DNA from: Bugula neritina | Taxonomy: Eukaryota > Bryozoa > Gymnolaemata > Cheilostomatida > Bugulidae | Assembly (NCBI GenBank): GCA_964035545.1 | Contig: OZ037765.1 | Coordinates: 17,850,698-17,914,697, forward strand | Length of the DNA: 64,000 nucleotides | Direction of reading: 5' to 3' | In this document: one piece after another, positions 1 to 12,540 of the stretch | How the letters are laid out: each line of letters begins with the position of its first letter | How positions within the stretch are numbered: the first letter of the stretch is position 1 | Position numbers and translations under genes: made by a program | Notes under the pieces: model-generated | Database searches by the model: none | Told to the model about the DNA's origin: nothing | The model's input: the letters and a program-made list of their open reading frames with translations, nothing else

Positions 1-2087
1 GATTAGCTTAGTTACTGACTTGTCAAACTACAGCAGCAAATGCCACGCTTTGTTACCTGCAATCTAAATCTGGAATTATTAGCATGATACTGAAATGTTA
101 CCTGCAATGCACGTATTAGGTTTAGCCATGGGCATATACACTCTAGGTGGTTAATATGTTTAATAGAAAACCTTTATTTTTTATTTATTCAACTTACTAA
201 AATAACAACACTTATTTTATAGCAAGAATTTTTTTATCTCTTTGAACAAAGTAGCAAAATTAATGAAAAATATGTGTAGCAAATGTTTTATAGACTTCCT
301 TGTGAAGTTATTCTGCTTAATATAACATATGCAGCTTTTGAAATAAAATTGCATACTTTGGGCTATGATTAATTTTCTAATACTAAGAAAATATGAAATA
401 TAATATAAGAGGTAGCAAAGGAGAAGTAAACTTTTAGAATAATTATTGAAAGTAGAATAATTGCATATGTTTAAATTTTATAATATTTATACTATTTATA
501 ATTGGAATGCAAAGAATAGCTTCAGCACTGAGTATTTCAATCACGGCTAGGGAAGACCTAAAGTATGGAGCTAAGCCTCACCCATTGGCAAAGGATCTGA
601 TAATGTCGCTGTACAAAAAGCATAGGTGCCACACTGTCTGTATTGCAATTCTACCTGCATTATAGAAGATTTAATGAATCCCACGTGCCTCAACTGCAAT
701 TTCTATTCATTATATTAGCTATTACAAACATATAATCATCAGAGTCAATTAAACAATGAACAGGCTGGAAGTGTATAGCAGAAATCAACTGGCATTATCT
801 TTAGCCCTACCAGTAATATCAATGTGTTTTATCTCCTAAAGCAGAGCTTTAAAAACTGCACTAACAACAAAATTCATTTTCAAGTTTACTTTCGTGTTGT
901 GCAAAATGCAAAGTAACAACCAAGTTCAGAGCAAATAAAAATAGTATTATTACAATTTATTTAATTATTGTTGCTATCCATCAACATAACATTAATAATT
1001 TTTGTCAGTTTAATTTTATTACAATTAAAATATTTTAACACTTTTGCCAATTTGCTGCTTATGTATTTTAAAAATAACTGCTTTAAAAATTTCCTTGTTA
1101 CATTACAACAAATAGCTACAGTGCACATGCTGTCACATGCCATTGCATACATTGCATACATTGAACATTTGATCTTTAAAGGTTTAAACTTTAAACCTTT
1201 TTTTAAAAAATACTTTAAACTCCATTTTGAATGAAGAGCAAAAACAGTTCCAAACATTTTTGTGAGAACTGTTTACATAAGCTAGTGATTTCAACTGGAA
1301 AACTGAAATAAAACAGATAAGCTCAAAAGTGTGTATTTATAAATATAGATAAACAAAACTAGTTACAGACTATGCCTATATTCCAGCACTCATTACCAAC
1401 CATAAATTCACTGGCATTAGCCAATCTTGTGGAAATTGCCTAAGGTCAAATTAATAAACACTAATACTCTCAAGCCACATTCACAGAAAGCATGGGAGAA
1501 GCTTTAGATGCTGTATTAATGATAGTCTTACCAATTTATTCAAATATCTCAAAGTCTAATGCTGGTTGCAAAATATCATAGCTGGTTAAATAGTTACGTG
1601 GGAAAAACTTTAGGAACTCTTATTTCAAGAGAAAAGTGAGTCAGTACAGCTACGTGCTGTGTCCATGAATAGAGACAGCAATGATGGCTATATTCATAAG
1701 TACCGGCAGATTGTCCACTCATATCTCACTTTATATTTATATTGTGTGGTTACAACAATGCTAGACAGTATATTTATTAATAAAATACAAGCATTGATTG
1801 GTATATTTTTATTATATTAAAATGCTAAAATACCTAAAAATCAATATAAATAAATCATGACTCAATAAGGTTAAGAACTTGTACATAATATACATATATT
1901 GCTTAAGCTATTTTAAAGATATTTTATAAATATTTTATATATATTCTATGTGTATGTAAGATTTAATCCAAAAAGTATTATGTTCCTGAGCAAACGATCG
2001 TATGCAATTAAATACAATTTTATTGAATATGAATTTCTGATATTTAATTTAAATATATTAATGTTATATTATGACTTTGTTTTGCAG
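1..2087. other. AT-rich non-coding stretch at left edge
   Basis: No splice-bounded coding exon could be recognised on either strand. The short open frames here (for example both strands of 961-1257) are rich in Phe, Lys, Leu and Asn, as expected from AT-rich random sequence. The region is probably intronic for the plus-strand gene whose last exon begins at 2088, but no upstream exon was found. Confidence 0.5.
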
Positions 2088-2311
2088 GTATGAGGTTTGC
2101 AGGAGCCCCCCAAACTAACACACCTTGTACTACGAATAATAAACTAGATTTAGTAGGTACTTCGTACCACAAGAACCCATCAGCCGCATATTTTAGATCC
2201 TCAAGCAATGGTATAGCCGCCTCTAATAACATTCACTCTTTCCCCACTCCACCCCCTGCTATGTCTACATACTACGACTCCAAATGCGTGCCTACTTTAC
2301 CTGGTCTTTAA
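2088..2311 (+). CDS. Terminal coding exon of an unrecognised plus-strand gene (partial)
   Basis: A good 3' splice site (pyrimidine-rich tract ending TTTTGCAG at 2080-2087) opens onto 73 in-frame codons ending at TAA 2309-2311. The exon starts with the last two bases of a split codon, so an upstream exon is required. The peptide has non-random composition: Ser, Asn, Pro, Tyr and Thr rich, with stretches such as SYHKNPSAAYF and HSFPTPPPAMSTYY, ending in PGL. That suggests a low-complexity C-terminal tail, as seen in RNA-binding proteins or transcription factors, but no family is recognisable. An ATG at 2090 is in frame but lies directly at the splice site, so I treat it as internal. A candidate AATAAA lies at 2711-2716. 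Upstream exons were not found and may lie outside the window. Confidence 0.55.
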
Positions 2312-5239
2312 AACACGCAATATTTGAGTCGTGCAAACTTTATCACAACATTACAGTAGTACTAGGTTTATTCATATTGGATTGCAAGGAGTATTTTCAC
2401 CAACCATTATAGATTGTTCCAATCAGATAACATAATATATTATTAAATAGCAATGCCCTTGCATGAATGGGCCATGCTCTAGTGCATTGTTAAAATATTG
2501 TTTCAAATGATGTTTTTATTTTTAATTAGTAAACTATAGTTGAAAAGTAACTACACACAAATTATAATTGTGTTTATGCTCATCGTAATTTTTAGTTTCT
2601 ACTTATATAATTAGAGTCAGTTGACTGTTGAATTGGCAACTATTGCTTTATATAAGTATAGAATCTGTTTGCTCAACCAAAAATTTGTTACAATTTTGCG
2701 TAACATGTTAAATAAACAAATATATATTATTATTCCACTTTCCACAGTATACAAATCATCTGTATAGTGTGTTCATCACTACCAGCATTATTATATATAT
2801 GAAATGAACACAATTAAATTAATTTTGATGAAGTATTAAAATACTTTTCTCTCTAAGTATTGTGCTTACAACTGTTTGGTAGCAAATAATTTGCATTAAA
2901 TTTCGTTGAGTTATTTTCTTGTTCTACTAACATATAAGCACTAATTACCATTTAGTTTATTAGCTATTTAGTACAAAAGTAGCAACATTCCTCAAAAATG
3001 TAATAAAATTCATAAATTGCAATATTACTTAACTACTTGAAGTATTATATTTTATTTGATGTGATTGACAGTCATTTTTATGCAAAAACTGAAATAAGGC
3101 TCAGTTTAAAGAAAAAATGTGAATGTAAGACACAACTTACGTCAGCACATTGAAGAAAAATTAGCACTTTTTATTCAAATTCATATGTATAAAAGTTTAT
3201 TTCCCTTTTTTTAAATAGTTATTTGTCAGTTACCTGCAATTGAACAAGTTTATAATAGTGATAGGCCTATATGATATTTTATGTTTCTCACTTTACTTTT
3301 TTCAAAAATTAATAGTGTATAGCAGATTCTTTAAAATTAACAAAACATTTTTAAATGACATGATTATTGAGAGCAAAATTTAGGGTATCTACCAAAATTT
3401 GTTGTTTTTATAAAGTGATCAGTTTTTTCTACTAAAGATAAAAAGCAAACTTTGACAACAAATTATACAATACATTTGTTTTTAAAGTACGTAGGTCTAT
3501 GATAAAATATTGTTGCTAATTGTTATAAATGACATGTTTTTCCAGCATAACAAACAATATGAGCAATTTTTAGACTGCATGCATATCATACTTTACAAAA
3601 TAAGCAAAGCATACTTATGGTACTAAGTTTGTAAAAGTTTCACTTTGAGCCTATTACAGTTTGGTAATTGTTTAATAAATAAATCAAACATACATCTATT
3701 CTACCAGAAGTTGCAAAGCTATTAAATCATTATGCCACAAATTTGGTAAATCCAGTTATACTTGCAATTATAAGCTGTACAGACTTTGGAATTCAACTTA
3801 CTGCCATATTTTTTCAAATTAGTAAAACTGTATATAAAATTATACACAGCTCAGAATTTTATAGCATAAACTAATATATTTACAAAAATAATATTATCTT
3901 ATATAGCTTGCTTTATGTCTTAAAGCAATTTTTTTAGTAAAACTATATTTTCATTCATAGCATTATTTCTTGAAAATAGTATCTGGAAAACAGCAAAGTT
4001 AAATCAATATATAGGATTAACCAGTCATTTTATAAACCACCATTACATTTTGCTTATTGACTGTTGATATTTTCAACTTTTGCAAAAAGTAATCAGTAAT
4101 TTCAAAGCCTAAATTGAAAACTTGAAATATTAGTTTACTCCCTAAATCAATTAGAAATAGAGAACAAATTTTTGTACTAATATGGCAGCGCTGCAAAAGT
4201 CATTGAAAAGTTGTTTCAATTTTTTATTAACTGATATATGGATTATCCACATTCATTACTGCCCTCTAATCAAATTCCTATGTCTAACTTGCAACCTTTA
4301 AATTCAACAACTGCAATATATTACTCTATCAGTTTTAGAAAAGTTGTCTCCTTCAGCCACTAAGCTGATTGAGTAGACAACTCTTCATTTCTAGATTTTT
4401 CCCTCCATTATTAATATAAAACCCTGGCAGTGAGTTAAATAATAACCTTTTATTTATTTTATTCAAGAGAAACCTGTACTACTTCACTGCACAGGCTGGT
4501 TGGCAGCACTACTAAAATTATAAATAGTTATTTTTTTCTGCAGCCATTAACTATGGTGACAATATGGTGAAGGTGACAAAAGAAATGCTACAAACTGTGT
4601 TCAAACTTGTATGCTGTCACACAATAAAAATTAAAGTTTGTCGCCCAACTACTCTAAAAATAATTTTTTTTTTGAAAAATTAATTTTATAGGATATTATA
4701 GTCAAAAATGGTTTTTCTTTTAAATAATTTAATGAAAATTACTTGAAAACCTAACCAGCTATTTAAGGGGAAAATCGTCCAGTTTTATTAAAAAAACATT
4801 ATCATAACTCCAGCTGTTCCACCTAGCTTCCTATCAATGTACTTGTAACACATCAGATTCAGATTTGTTAATTTGCAAATAATGGGGTTGATAAGTTGAA
4901 TCTTAGAAACAAAACCACAATGCCGAAATTAGTTTTCAGCCAACATAAATTGAAATAAAACATTGAAACATTAATAGAATTATGTCACAAACAAGTTGAT
5001 AAATCAAGCAGGATATACAGCCCTTTAACCTGATCTGATTCTAAGAAAGATCTAAAATGTCCAGGTATACATTAGTAGTGACAAGTACTGATCATAGGAT
5101 CGCTCTAGCTTGTGATACATCCAGGACTGCACAGTTACATATATCAGCATGTCTAATCAAACTGTAGGGCTTCAATGTCTATCATTTTTCAAGCAGAAAA
5201 GCTAGATTAGTACTTCAAATATCTCATACATTAACTTTC
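2312..5239. other. 3' flank and AT-rich intergenic DNA
   Basis: The first ~400 bases are a plausible 3' UTR for the preceding exon, with AATAAA at 2711-2716. After that I see only AT-rich sequence with homopolymer runs and no exon-like frame. Confidence 0.45.
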
Positions 5240-5550
5240 ACCATTTTATTAACATAAACAAGATGTGATCGAGATTAAACCACTGTAATTATTATTTTAG
5301 TTTTATATTGTAAATTGAAAAGCAAAACTAAGGTACCATAGTAGCTTATATGAAAATATTTTGTTTAATGTATACCTATGCTAAATATTTGAAACAGAAC
5401 AACATACTCGTATTATTTGGAAACAACTTGCAAATGCCAATGGGATTCATAACTTTCAACTTATAAATTTAAACAAGTTTCTCATGAAAAGGCATCGTCT
5501 TGGATGAAAAGAGTAAATACTTCTTGATGTAGCAAACAAGTTGAGCATTA

Positions 5551-5570
5551 TATATATATATATATATAAC
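5551..5570. repeat. Short (TA)n microsatellite
   Basis: About ten TA dinucleotides sit in the 3' flank of copy A of the acidic gene. The array is not present at the matching place in unit B. Confidence 0.8.
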
Positions 5571-6296
5571 CGATTATTGGGAGAAGATAACCCTGAACTG
5601 AAGTTTTGTTATATTTGGATATAAACTTTGCAAAAGTGATTCACCTTAAATGCATATAATAATTATAATATTTATAAGAGGTCTTTTTATTATACATTAT
5701 GCTATTTCTAATTAAAGAAAATTATTAGTTGACGTATTTATATTTGTTTAGTTCTTTTATAGTATAGTGCTATAGTATATAATGCTATTTAAATGTTATT
5801 GGTGTGTTTTACATTCTTATTTTTTGTCCCATTCTTATTAATTATATATTATTGGTTGAGAATTATATTTTTTATACTAATCAAGTTTATTTGTATGTAC
5901 TTCTATATATATAGTATTTTCAGATGATCTGATTATAAATACTAGTATGTAACACGAGTATCTAGGTATATATGCTATAATAATATATATAATTGCAAAA
6001 ATTTAATCCAAGAGTGAATACAATATATTATATTTAATATTGCATATATAGTTACACATAAGATAATGTACTATACATAGTATCTGAGAATAATCATTGC
6101 ACAAAAAACATTTATATGCACACAATAATAATAGTAAATATATAGCTAATGATTCAGTGTTGATTGAGCTTTAATAAAAACATATCTTCCATAGCGTTAT
6201 ATGTATATGTTTACATAATGTAGAGGGTTTGAAGATACAGTGAGTATAGCATTTAGCAGATGACTACTATTATTATTCTATTGTCAAAAGTTTTTA

Positions 6297-8072
6297 TCAA
6301 TTTTCTGCTGAGTTGAAACAGACTGTAAATAACTTTCTAATATTTCTAACTTTCTCAATAATAGCAGTTCTTATTCTTTTCCTCAAACCAGCCGTAGTCA
6401 TACCTTCTACTTGTGGATAATCAACTGTTATGATCTTCTCCTTTACTGGACTGAATATTCGAGTAGCCAATGCTTTGCTTTCATTATCTATAAAGATATT
6501 ATATATAGCGAATGATGTATGCATATTAAACATAAGCTGAAAGACTTTATGTCTTTTATAACTTAATATCCACCTTTTAACTTCATTGAACCTTGAAAAT
6601 GGACAAACAATTTTAGCAATTAACAAGATTATATTAATCATTATTTTTAATTTAAAATTAAATTACGAGCTTTTTAAAAGCATGAAGATTTCAAGTTTAT
6701 TAAAAATAATCCTTAAAAAAAGATTACTTACCAACTTTGCAGTCAATTCCAGAAGCAGATTTTGAGTTGAAGACATTATTGTTGTTATTAATTGCGGTGT
6801 GGTAACTGGTTGATGGAGCAGACAAAATTTCTATAAAAATAGAAATTTAAACAAGGTTATTGATGTTGGTGACATTATATTATTGTATTTGAATGTATAT
6901 ATGACATGTAATGCACTGACTATTTACTGAATATGACATACCATGATGTGTGTTTGGTTCTGGTACATCAAAATCTGATAAGTTGGCAATGTCGGAGTTG
7001 TTGTTATTATTACCTGCGCAAAAGGGTACACATGAATTTACATCATGATTAATACGAGTATATAACACTATATATTGCTAAAATTATACTGTGAAACAAT
7101 ATTTCCATCTGCTAAACACATCAACTATTTTACTAGTGAATAAAAGGAGATTAAAGTCAATAAGTAATACTGTTTCTAAGTTTCACTCACCAATGCTGTT
7201 AGGAGTTATCTCCTCCGCTACAATTGTTATGTCAGACTCAGAATCAAAGTCTCTCAGATCCCCCACATCTGCAATATATTCCATAGTCATAAATCATGTA
7301 TTATAAATAATAATACAATCAACACAGTTATTGCTAGAGCTAAGGTGGTCTAATAATTACTTTTATATATAGATCACAGCAAAGCATATTCGAAGTTGTG
7401 TTCTCACTATTTATGACAAGAACATAACAGCAACATGTACAAGTCAAACCTCATAATTTTTCATTCATATTATATGCATTTAATATAGAATCCAATACAG
7501 TGCTGAAACTTACCATGAACAGCAACATAGTTGATGCCATCTGCTATTATGGTCATGTCATCATCATCAGCTTGTGTGTCAAAACTCAGATCTTCATATT
7601 GACTATCTCTGTTATAAGAATCAACTCATGGAATCATTATATAGAAACAAAACTGTTATACAGGACATTGTAATAATAATTTAGTGATAACTTAATAAAT
7701 AATTGTGTATGTTTCAGGAAGGCTGTTATGTATACATGTTTGATGAAAGAATGTATCAATATGAAATATCATCGAGAATGACATTTTGCTATGCAGGAAG
7801 CTTTCTCTAACATACTAATAATTTTAAATATTTTTATTATGATAGATATTAAAGATAATTTTTCTGTTAGTCATTTGAAACAAGTATATTCAATTTAAAT
7901 TAGTTGCTTAATTAACCAATTTAACTGTTAATATACTCTCTACACTGTGGATGGGTATTTATCAATACCGAAAATGCAAAACTTACAGAAAGATTGACAG
8001 CATCTCACTATCTGTTGATGTTGGAGTTAAAGCACACCTGGAAGCATGACAACCACCATGAGAATCCATCAT
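6297..8072 (-). CDS. Acidic SIM-motif protein, copy A (6 exons, 206 aa)
   Basis: Exons in transcript order: 7987-8072, 7514-7608, 7191-7268, 6942-7013, 6732-6830, 6297-6487. All junctions are GT/AG; the first splits a codon after base 2 and the other four after base 1. The sum is 621 nt, with stop TGA at 6297-6299. The start is the first of two adjacent ATGs (8070-8072, 8067-8069). I do not recognise the family. Residues 43-52 (DDDDMTIIAD) and 71-80 (ESDITIVAEE) each set a short beta-branched core among acidic residues, matching the pattern of SUMO-interaction motifs. Residues 88-110 are Asn/Asp rich, and 112-143 form a Ser/Asn linker. The last exon (144-206) encodes a basic segment (LRKRIRTAIIEKVRNIRKLF) after VDYPQVEG. 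The layout of acidic motifs plus a basic C-terminal segment suggests a small nuclear adaptor, by inference only. It is conserved without frameshift in copy B. A possible minus-strand AATAAA lies at 5886-5891. Confidence 0.7.
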
Positions 8073-8717
8073 CACAAGTAAATACTAGATTTAGTGAGTA
8101 TATTTTAGAGTTTCTGGTATGAAATTTGCAGTAACAGCTTTCTCAATTGCAAGTTGTACCAACAATGGCAGAGGACATTGCGTCAAATTTGATTGTTGAA
8201 AGTTATGTACAAATTCAAATAGTTTATCAAAACTTTTTTGTACTGGAGTTATCTTATCTAATAAATCACTGCCAGTTCATCGAATCACCATACTGTAGAA
8301 CTCTTTGTTAGCTTCAGTAATTCTCTTATATCTATATTAACACGCACTTATTTAAAGTTTCACAATTGTATGATTGTGAGATGATTGTAAAATTGTGAAT
8401 CTCATTATTATTTACATTTTATAGAAAAGATCATTGTATTTACAAGGTGTGCCCCTAGCCCACAAGACTTGACTAATGTACTATTTTAACTGCAACAATC
8501 CAGCAGAGTTAACTAAACTTTCTACCATTAATGTAAAAATATTCACTAGAATAGTAGAATATAGCTTTAGGTACTAACTATGTTCAAAGTAGATGAACAC
8601 TTTAATAAATTGGAAAAATGGCTAATGCATGGTGAATTATTTACAGCATAAAAATATTGTGCACAGCAATTCAATAGTTATTGAGCTATGTTAAAATGTT
8701 TACAACTGTATGCTATA

Positions 8718-8923
8718 AAAAAGCTCACGCAAGTTTACAGTCGCTATCCCTGTGAGAAACTCCTGATGGAAAGGGTTCTTGTTAAATCGGGCTAAGGACT
8801 TATTCAAATGGAGCACAGAAGCAATTATGACTGGATGCTTTTCACCAATGGCCTTTGTCGGGTTTCGAACACATGACTTCGCGTTCACTAAGCCAACGCT
8901 CTAACCTCTAAAATACGGCTGCT
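8718..8923 (-). mobile_element. tRNA-derived SINE, copy 1
   Basis: Read on the minus strand, the element starts with a tRNA-like head (AGCAGCC, TTAGAGCGTTGGCTTAGTG, then B-box-like TGTTCGAAACC). A body shared with two other copies follows (CCATTGGTG, GAATAAGTCCTTAGCC, CATCAGGAGTTTCTCAC). Homologues are at 41701-41902 and, in the opposite orientation, 50948-51480. The 18-base target TTACAACTGTATGCTATA (8700-8717) recurs with two differences at 8950-8967. Unit B has the corresponding empty site near 15682-15700, so insertion followed the tandem duplication. No coding capacity is seen, as expected for a SINE. Confidence 0.75.
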
Positions 8924-8993
8924 GGTTTGAAACATAATTTTTAATAGGCTTACAGCTGCATGCTATAGCCTATTAAAAATTATGTTTTAAACC
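8924..8993. repeat. 27-bp inverted repeat at SINE insertion junction
   Basis: The left arm (8924-8950) and right arm (8967-8993) are reverse complements over 27 bases with one mismatch, separated by 16 bases. The right arm corresponds to native sequence that also exists, diverged, in unit B. The left arm lies between the SINE head and the second target copy and has no counterpart in B. The arrangement looks like an inverted copy of downstream flank made during or after SINE insertion. Confidence 0.8.
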
Positions 8994-9444
8994 AAACTAG
9001 AATAGTATTTTTTTATTATTATACATTAAATGTGCTTAAATGTATTCAAAAGGTATTCCATTTCTTTCATTAATTTGTATGTCAAAGTTGAGTTATGACA
9101 AGCAATGCTTAATTTAATTTTATTATGATATATTATAAATAAAGTATATATATATAAATAATTCTGGTTTAAACTGTGCCTAAACTTATCAACAAGTCTT
9201 TAATTTTTTTCCTTCAATAATGCATGTCAAGGTTGAGTTGTGACGAAAATACAGTAGCTAATATTTGCAAGCTTTGTGAGTAAGTCAAATACACTTAAAT
9301 AGAAGTAAAATATGGTAGCAAGACCTGTCCATGGCGGGCTTTATAAACATACAAGTTGGGACTTCCCTTTACAATAGTCAAACTATTAAAAGTAGTATTC
9401 AAATGCAAAAATAGCTTTTATTTGAAAGGTGGGTTGCTATATTT

Positions 9445-9621
9445 CTATCTACTGCTAAATACAATACCATGTGGCAGAGGTTTATTGTTGATGCCATCTG
9501 TCTTTCTGAGAGATGGTGTCATGTCTCCTTCGTAAGTTACAGAATACTTTTGCAGAATCCTGACTAAAAATAAGAAAATCTGTATTTTTCCCATAAAAAG
9601 AACCTATACAGTTTCTCTTAC
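9445..9621 (-). pseudogene. Relic last exon of a cytochrome P450 (unit A)
   Basis: This is homologous to the functional P450 last exon at 16111-16292. The acceptor (TTATTTCAG at 9622-9630) and the first codons of the haem loop (KRNCIG) are preserved, as is the end LVRILQKYSVTYEG...GIVFSSR followed by TAG at 9445-9447. The haem half and the C-terminal half lie in different frames because of one extra base in the TTCTTTTTATGGG stretch, compared with TTCC-like sequence in unit B. Length agrees: 177 nt against 182, explained by +1 base and an earlier stop (minus two codons). The AATAAA just past the stop in unit B is mutated here. No other P450 exons remain in unit A, so this is a dead fragment. 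It keeps the canonical Gly after Cys-Ile that the live gene has changed to Ala. Confidence 0.8.
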
Positions 9622-12235
9622 CTGAAATAACAAAATTACAAAATTTTATGCAGTAATTTTACGGAAAATGAGGTGAATAATATGTTATGTGATAGTTTGA
9701 ATCATTATTGCATGCAGCTCTGACTGGCTTAAACTATAATTAGATTAGTTTCTGTTGCACATACTAAAGCCACACCTTTCATTATGACGGAAGAACATTC
9801 ATCTTACATTACTAGTAAAATTTATGTGACTATACAAACAAGATTTGCATTTGTACTTATATCATATAATGTGCTTTGTAGATAGAAATAATAATTATAA
9901 GTAAACTATATAAATATAATTGCTGACAAATGGTACATATTACAGTCACATATTGCAAAGTGTTGAATGTTTGTTAAATATTTTTGTAGATGTCACACAA
10001 ATTGAATTTGGAATTCGCATCAAGATTAACACAGATACGCAGATAAAACAAGACTATTGGAAGTGGTGGTCTCAATAAGTTGGTTAAAGAAGAAGCTCTT
10101 TAATACAAGCACACTGCTAGAATGCTTATTGGATAATCAAAATTCAGTGATAATGTATTAAGAGATAATTTTGACAAGTTATGTGTGCTTTAATAGTTAT
10201 AGTTTTTTCTTGGCAGCATAATTATATAGCTATGATAATGTTGGATATTCTAATCTGTCAGAGGTTACAGATATTGCATATTATATTCTATCAGTGCATC
10301 CTAGAGTGTTTTTTATTATTATTTATTTGCAACCTTGACTTATGTAAACCTATACAGGAGTTATCTCTTTTATATGTAAAATAGACCAAGTCATAACCAG
10401 TTCAATAATATTATAAATATAATGATACTGACCATGAGTGAAAGTGAAGTGAAAAGCTATAGTTGCTGCTCACTAAACTAATATTAGCTGCCATGACAGC
10501 TTGCAAGTATTTACAAAGAACCACTGTAAATAAGTGTTTGTGATGAAAAGAATTCTCCCAAATAAAAACATACTTATTTTTCATAGAAGAAATTAATTAA
10601 AAAATAACAAAATTAAATTAAACATTAGTTAAGACTTAACCAAGATATTGTTGCTGGACTAACAGTAAATTGGCATTATTATACATTAAATAGAGACAAA
10701 TACTAAACTGCAGATAATAACTCATTAAATAACAATTAAATTAAATAATTTAATCTATTAAGATAAGAAGAAAGGTGCAAAACAAGTACCACTGTACTAA
10801 CAATAAAATGTAAAATTTGATAACTTCAGAACAATTAAGTGACGGTGCTTATTGTCTTACCACTCTTATGCATATATTCGTTTCATTGATTATAATGCTT
10901 ACAAATAGAAAAACTCTTTATGTAAAAAGTCTGTTGAAAAGGATGTTGCTTATCTATAAGAGGAAACCAATTTTCAATTTTAAACATGCTGAAATAAATC
11001 AGAAGATCAGCAACCTTTTATATCTTAAAGGCTAACACCATTGGAGCTAAAACAGTTAAATTTTTGACATAGAATAATGTTTATACTTTCTTTTTATTGT
11101 AAGTCTAGCACCAAAACTTATCATTTCTAATATCTAATTTTAATTGGTTATCAATTCAATTCTTAATTGATAACCAATTAAAATTATTCTGACAACCTAT
11201 CTTTTGTTATGTCGCCAAAAGGTTCACAAAATCAAATAAATGCAATATAACTATATAAACATATAAATATGACGCTTGAAGTAAAAGCAATTGTGAATAG
11301 TCAGATAAATGCAGTATAAATATTGTGTATAAAACAAAAGCCATATGGTACATTTATTATAAGAGACACTGACTCTACAACAGTTTCATCTTTCTATGAT
11401 AGCAAAAATACAATTAATTCATTATATAATTGTATTATAAAGTTTAACCTTTGAACTTTCAACTTAGCAATACAGCTGTGTGTTGCAGCAGCTTAGAATA
11501 GCATGCAATGAGCAGAAGCAACAATCACTAAATTCATGTTATAATATACCACTGGTTTCAGAGCCAAAATGTCATCACTAAGCAATTAAATATCCCAAAT
11601 TAATTCAAGACATGCTTGCACAAAATTTAATTTAAAACAAAACTTATATCTGGCCGTGCAAGCCTCTAACAGATATATAAGAGTATTTTAATATTGATTA
11701 TAAATAAAATGTAGCAGTGATTCTTTAATATCCCAGTGAACAATTTTTTAAAGAAGACAACTTCTTCTTCATTTTTCAGTGTTTTTAAGACAGTTCTACT
11801 ATAAAGTAGAGTTACTGAACCCAAACATAGTTTGTTGAAATAAATGAAGTCAGACATGGTTTATAAACAGGTTTATAGAATTGATTGTGGCATCATTTAC
11901 AAATTTTTCTACCCATGCAATGACTTACAGAAGTCACATAAAGGATTTTTTCAATTTTGCTGGCCTTTTCCAAGTGTGGAGAAAGCTACTCTTTTATATA
12001 CAATTTTTGAAAAATCAATACATAAAATGCAACCACTTTTTGTGATAGAGTGGCATTATATTTGCAAGTGCATGCTTAAAGATATGCAAACTTCACTAAT
12101 TTGGCATTCATGTAGCTGAGATAGTGGGGGGGCACCTTATAAGCATATTAGCTGCTGCAGAGCATGCTAGCATATAATAAATTGCACCTCTTATTCTCTT
12201 ACTAACTAACAATAGCATTTTTGATTTTTTAATTG
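9622..12235. other. P450 intron remnants and non-coding DNA
   Basis: No credible exon is seen. Patches resemble P450 intron 6 (9690-9780 and 10920-11340 with 16390-16480 and 16720-16900) and P450 intron 1 (about 11750-12040 with 20190-20440). Open frames at 10181-10384, 10817-11035 and 11844-12119 have no splice support or protein-like composition; the last lies in the intron-1-like patch. Confidence 0.6.
11135..11186. repeat. Perfect 22-bp inverted repeat (hairpin)
   Basis: The arm at 11135-11156 and the arm at 11165-11186 are exact reverse complements with an 8-base spacer. The arms contain TAATTGGTTATCAATT and its complement. The homologous spot in unit B (about 16780-16800) has no palindrome, so the hairpin is specific to unit A. 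Confidence 0.9.
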
Positions 12236-12341
12236 CCTCAAACCAGCTGTAGTCATATCTTCTACTTGTAGATAATCAACTGTTATGATCTTCTCCGTTG
12301 CTGGACTGAATGTTTGAGTAGCCAATGCTTTGCTCTCATTA
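12236..12341 (-). pseudogene. Third, truncated copy of the acidic gene's last exon
   Basis: On the minus strand this reads NESKALATQTFSPATEKIITV, then DYLQVEDMTTAGLR, before homology stops. It matches residues 145-180 of copies A and B with several substitutions. No stop is inside the matched part, but the rest of the exon and all upstream exons are absent. Its higher-coordinate edge joins almost directly to the 3' flank of unit B. It marks a former third unit, or a rearranged junction piece, between units A and B. Confidence 0.75.
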
Positions 12342-12483
12342 GTTTATATATAAACAAGATAGGATTTAAGATTAAACCACTTTAATTATCATCTTAGTTT
12401 ACTGAAACTCAAAAACAAAACTGAGGTACCATCAAGTGGCTTATATGTCAAAAGGGTAATAAATGTATAACCACTTTCACATT

Positions 12484-12540
12484 AAAAAAACTTGCACAAG
12501 TTTATAGTTGTCATCCTTGTGGGTTGGGAACCCGTGATAA
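12484..12540 (-). mobile_element. Fragment of the SINE 3' region
   Basis: The plus-strand sequence CTTGCACAAGTTTATAGTTG, then a CATCCTTGTG-like stretch and GGGAACCCGTGAT, resembles the tail half of SINE copy 1 (8722-8775) over about 55 bases. The tRNA head is absent. The assignment is by visual alignment only. Confidence 0.45.

Larger units (their letters stand above)
5240..12070. repeat. Diverged tandem duplication, unit A
   Basis: This block is homologous to unit B (about 12345-20470) in the same orientation. Matching landmarks include the 3' flank of the small acidic gene (5250-6296 with 12345-13275), all six of its exons and introns (6297-8072 with 13276-15039), the P450 last exon (9445-9621 with 16111-16292), P450 intron 6 sequence (parts of 9622-11340 with 16293-16920), and P450 intron 1 sequence (about 11750-12040 with 20190-20440). 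The P450 exons between the last two blocks are missing, so unit A is about 3 kb shorter there. Edges are approximate because they were found by eye. Confidence 0.8.

Noticed and set aside
6297-6487. BEN-domain reading of the acidic gene's last exon
   Set aside because: There is some resemblance in length and basic helices, but the conserved BEN pattern is not clearly present, so no domain was assigned.
8700-8888. Minus-strand 62-codon frame
   Set aside because: It is the translated SINE, not a gene.
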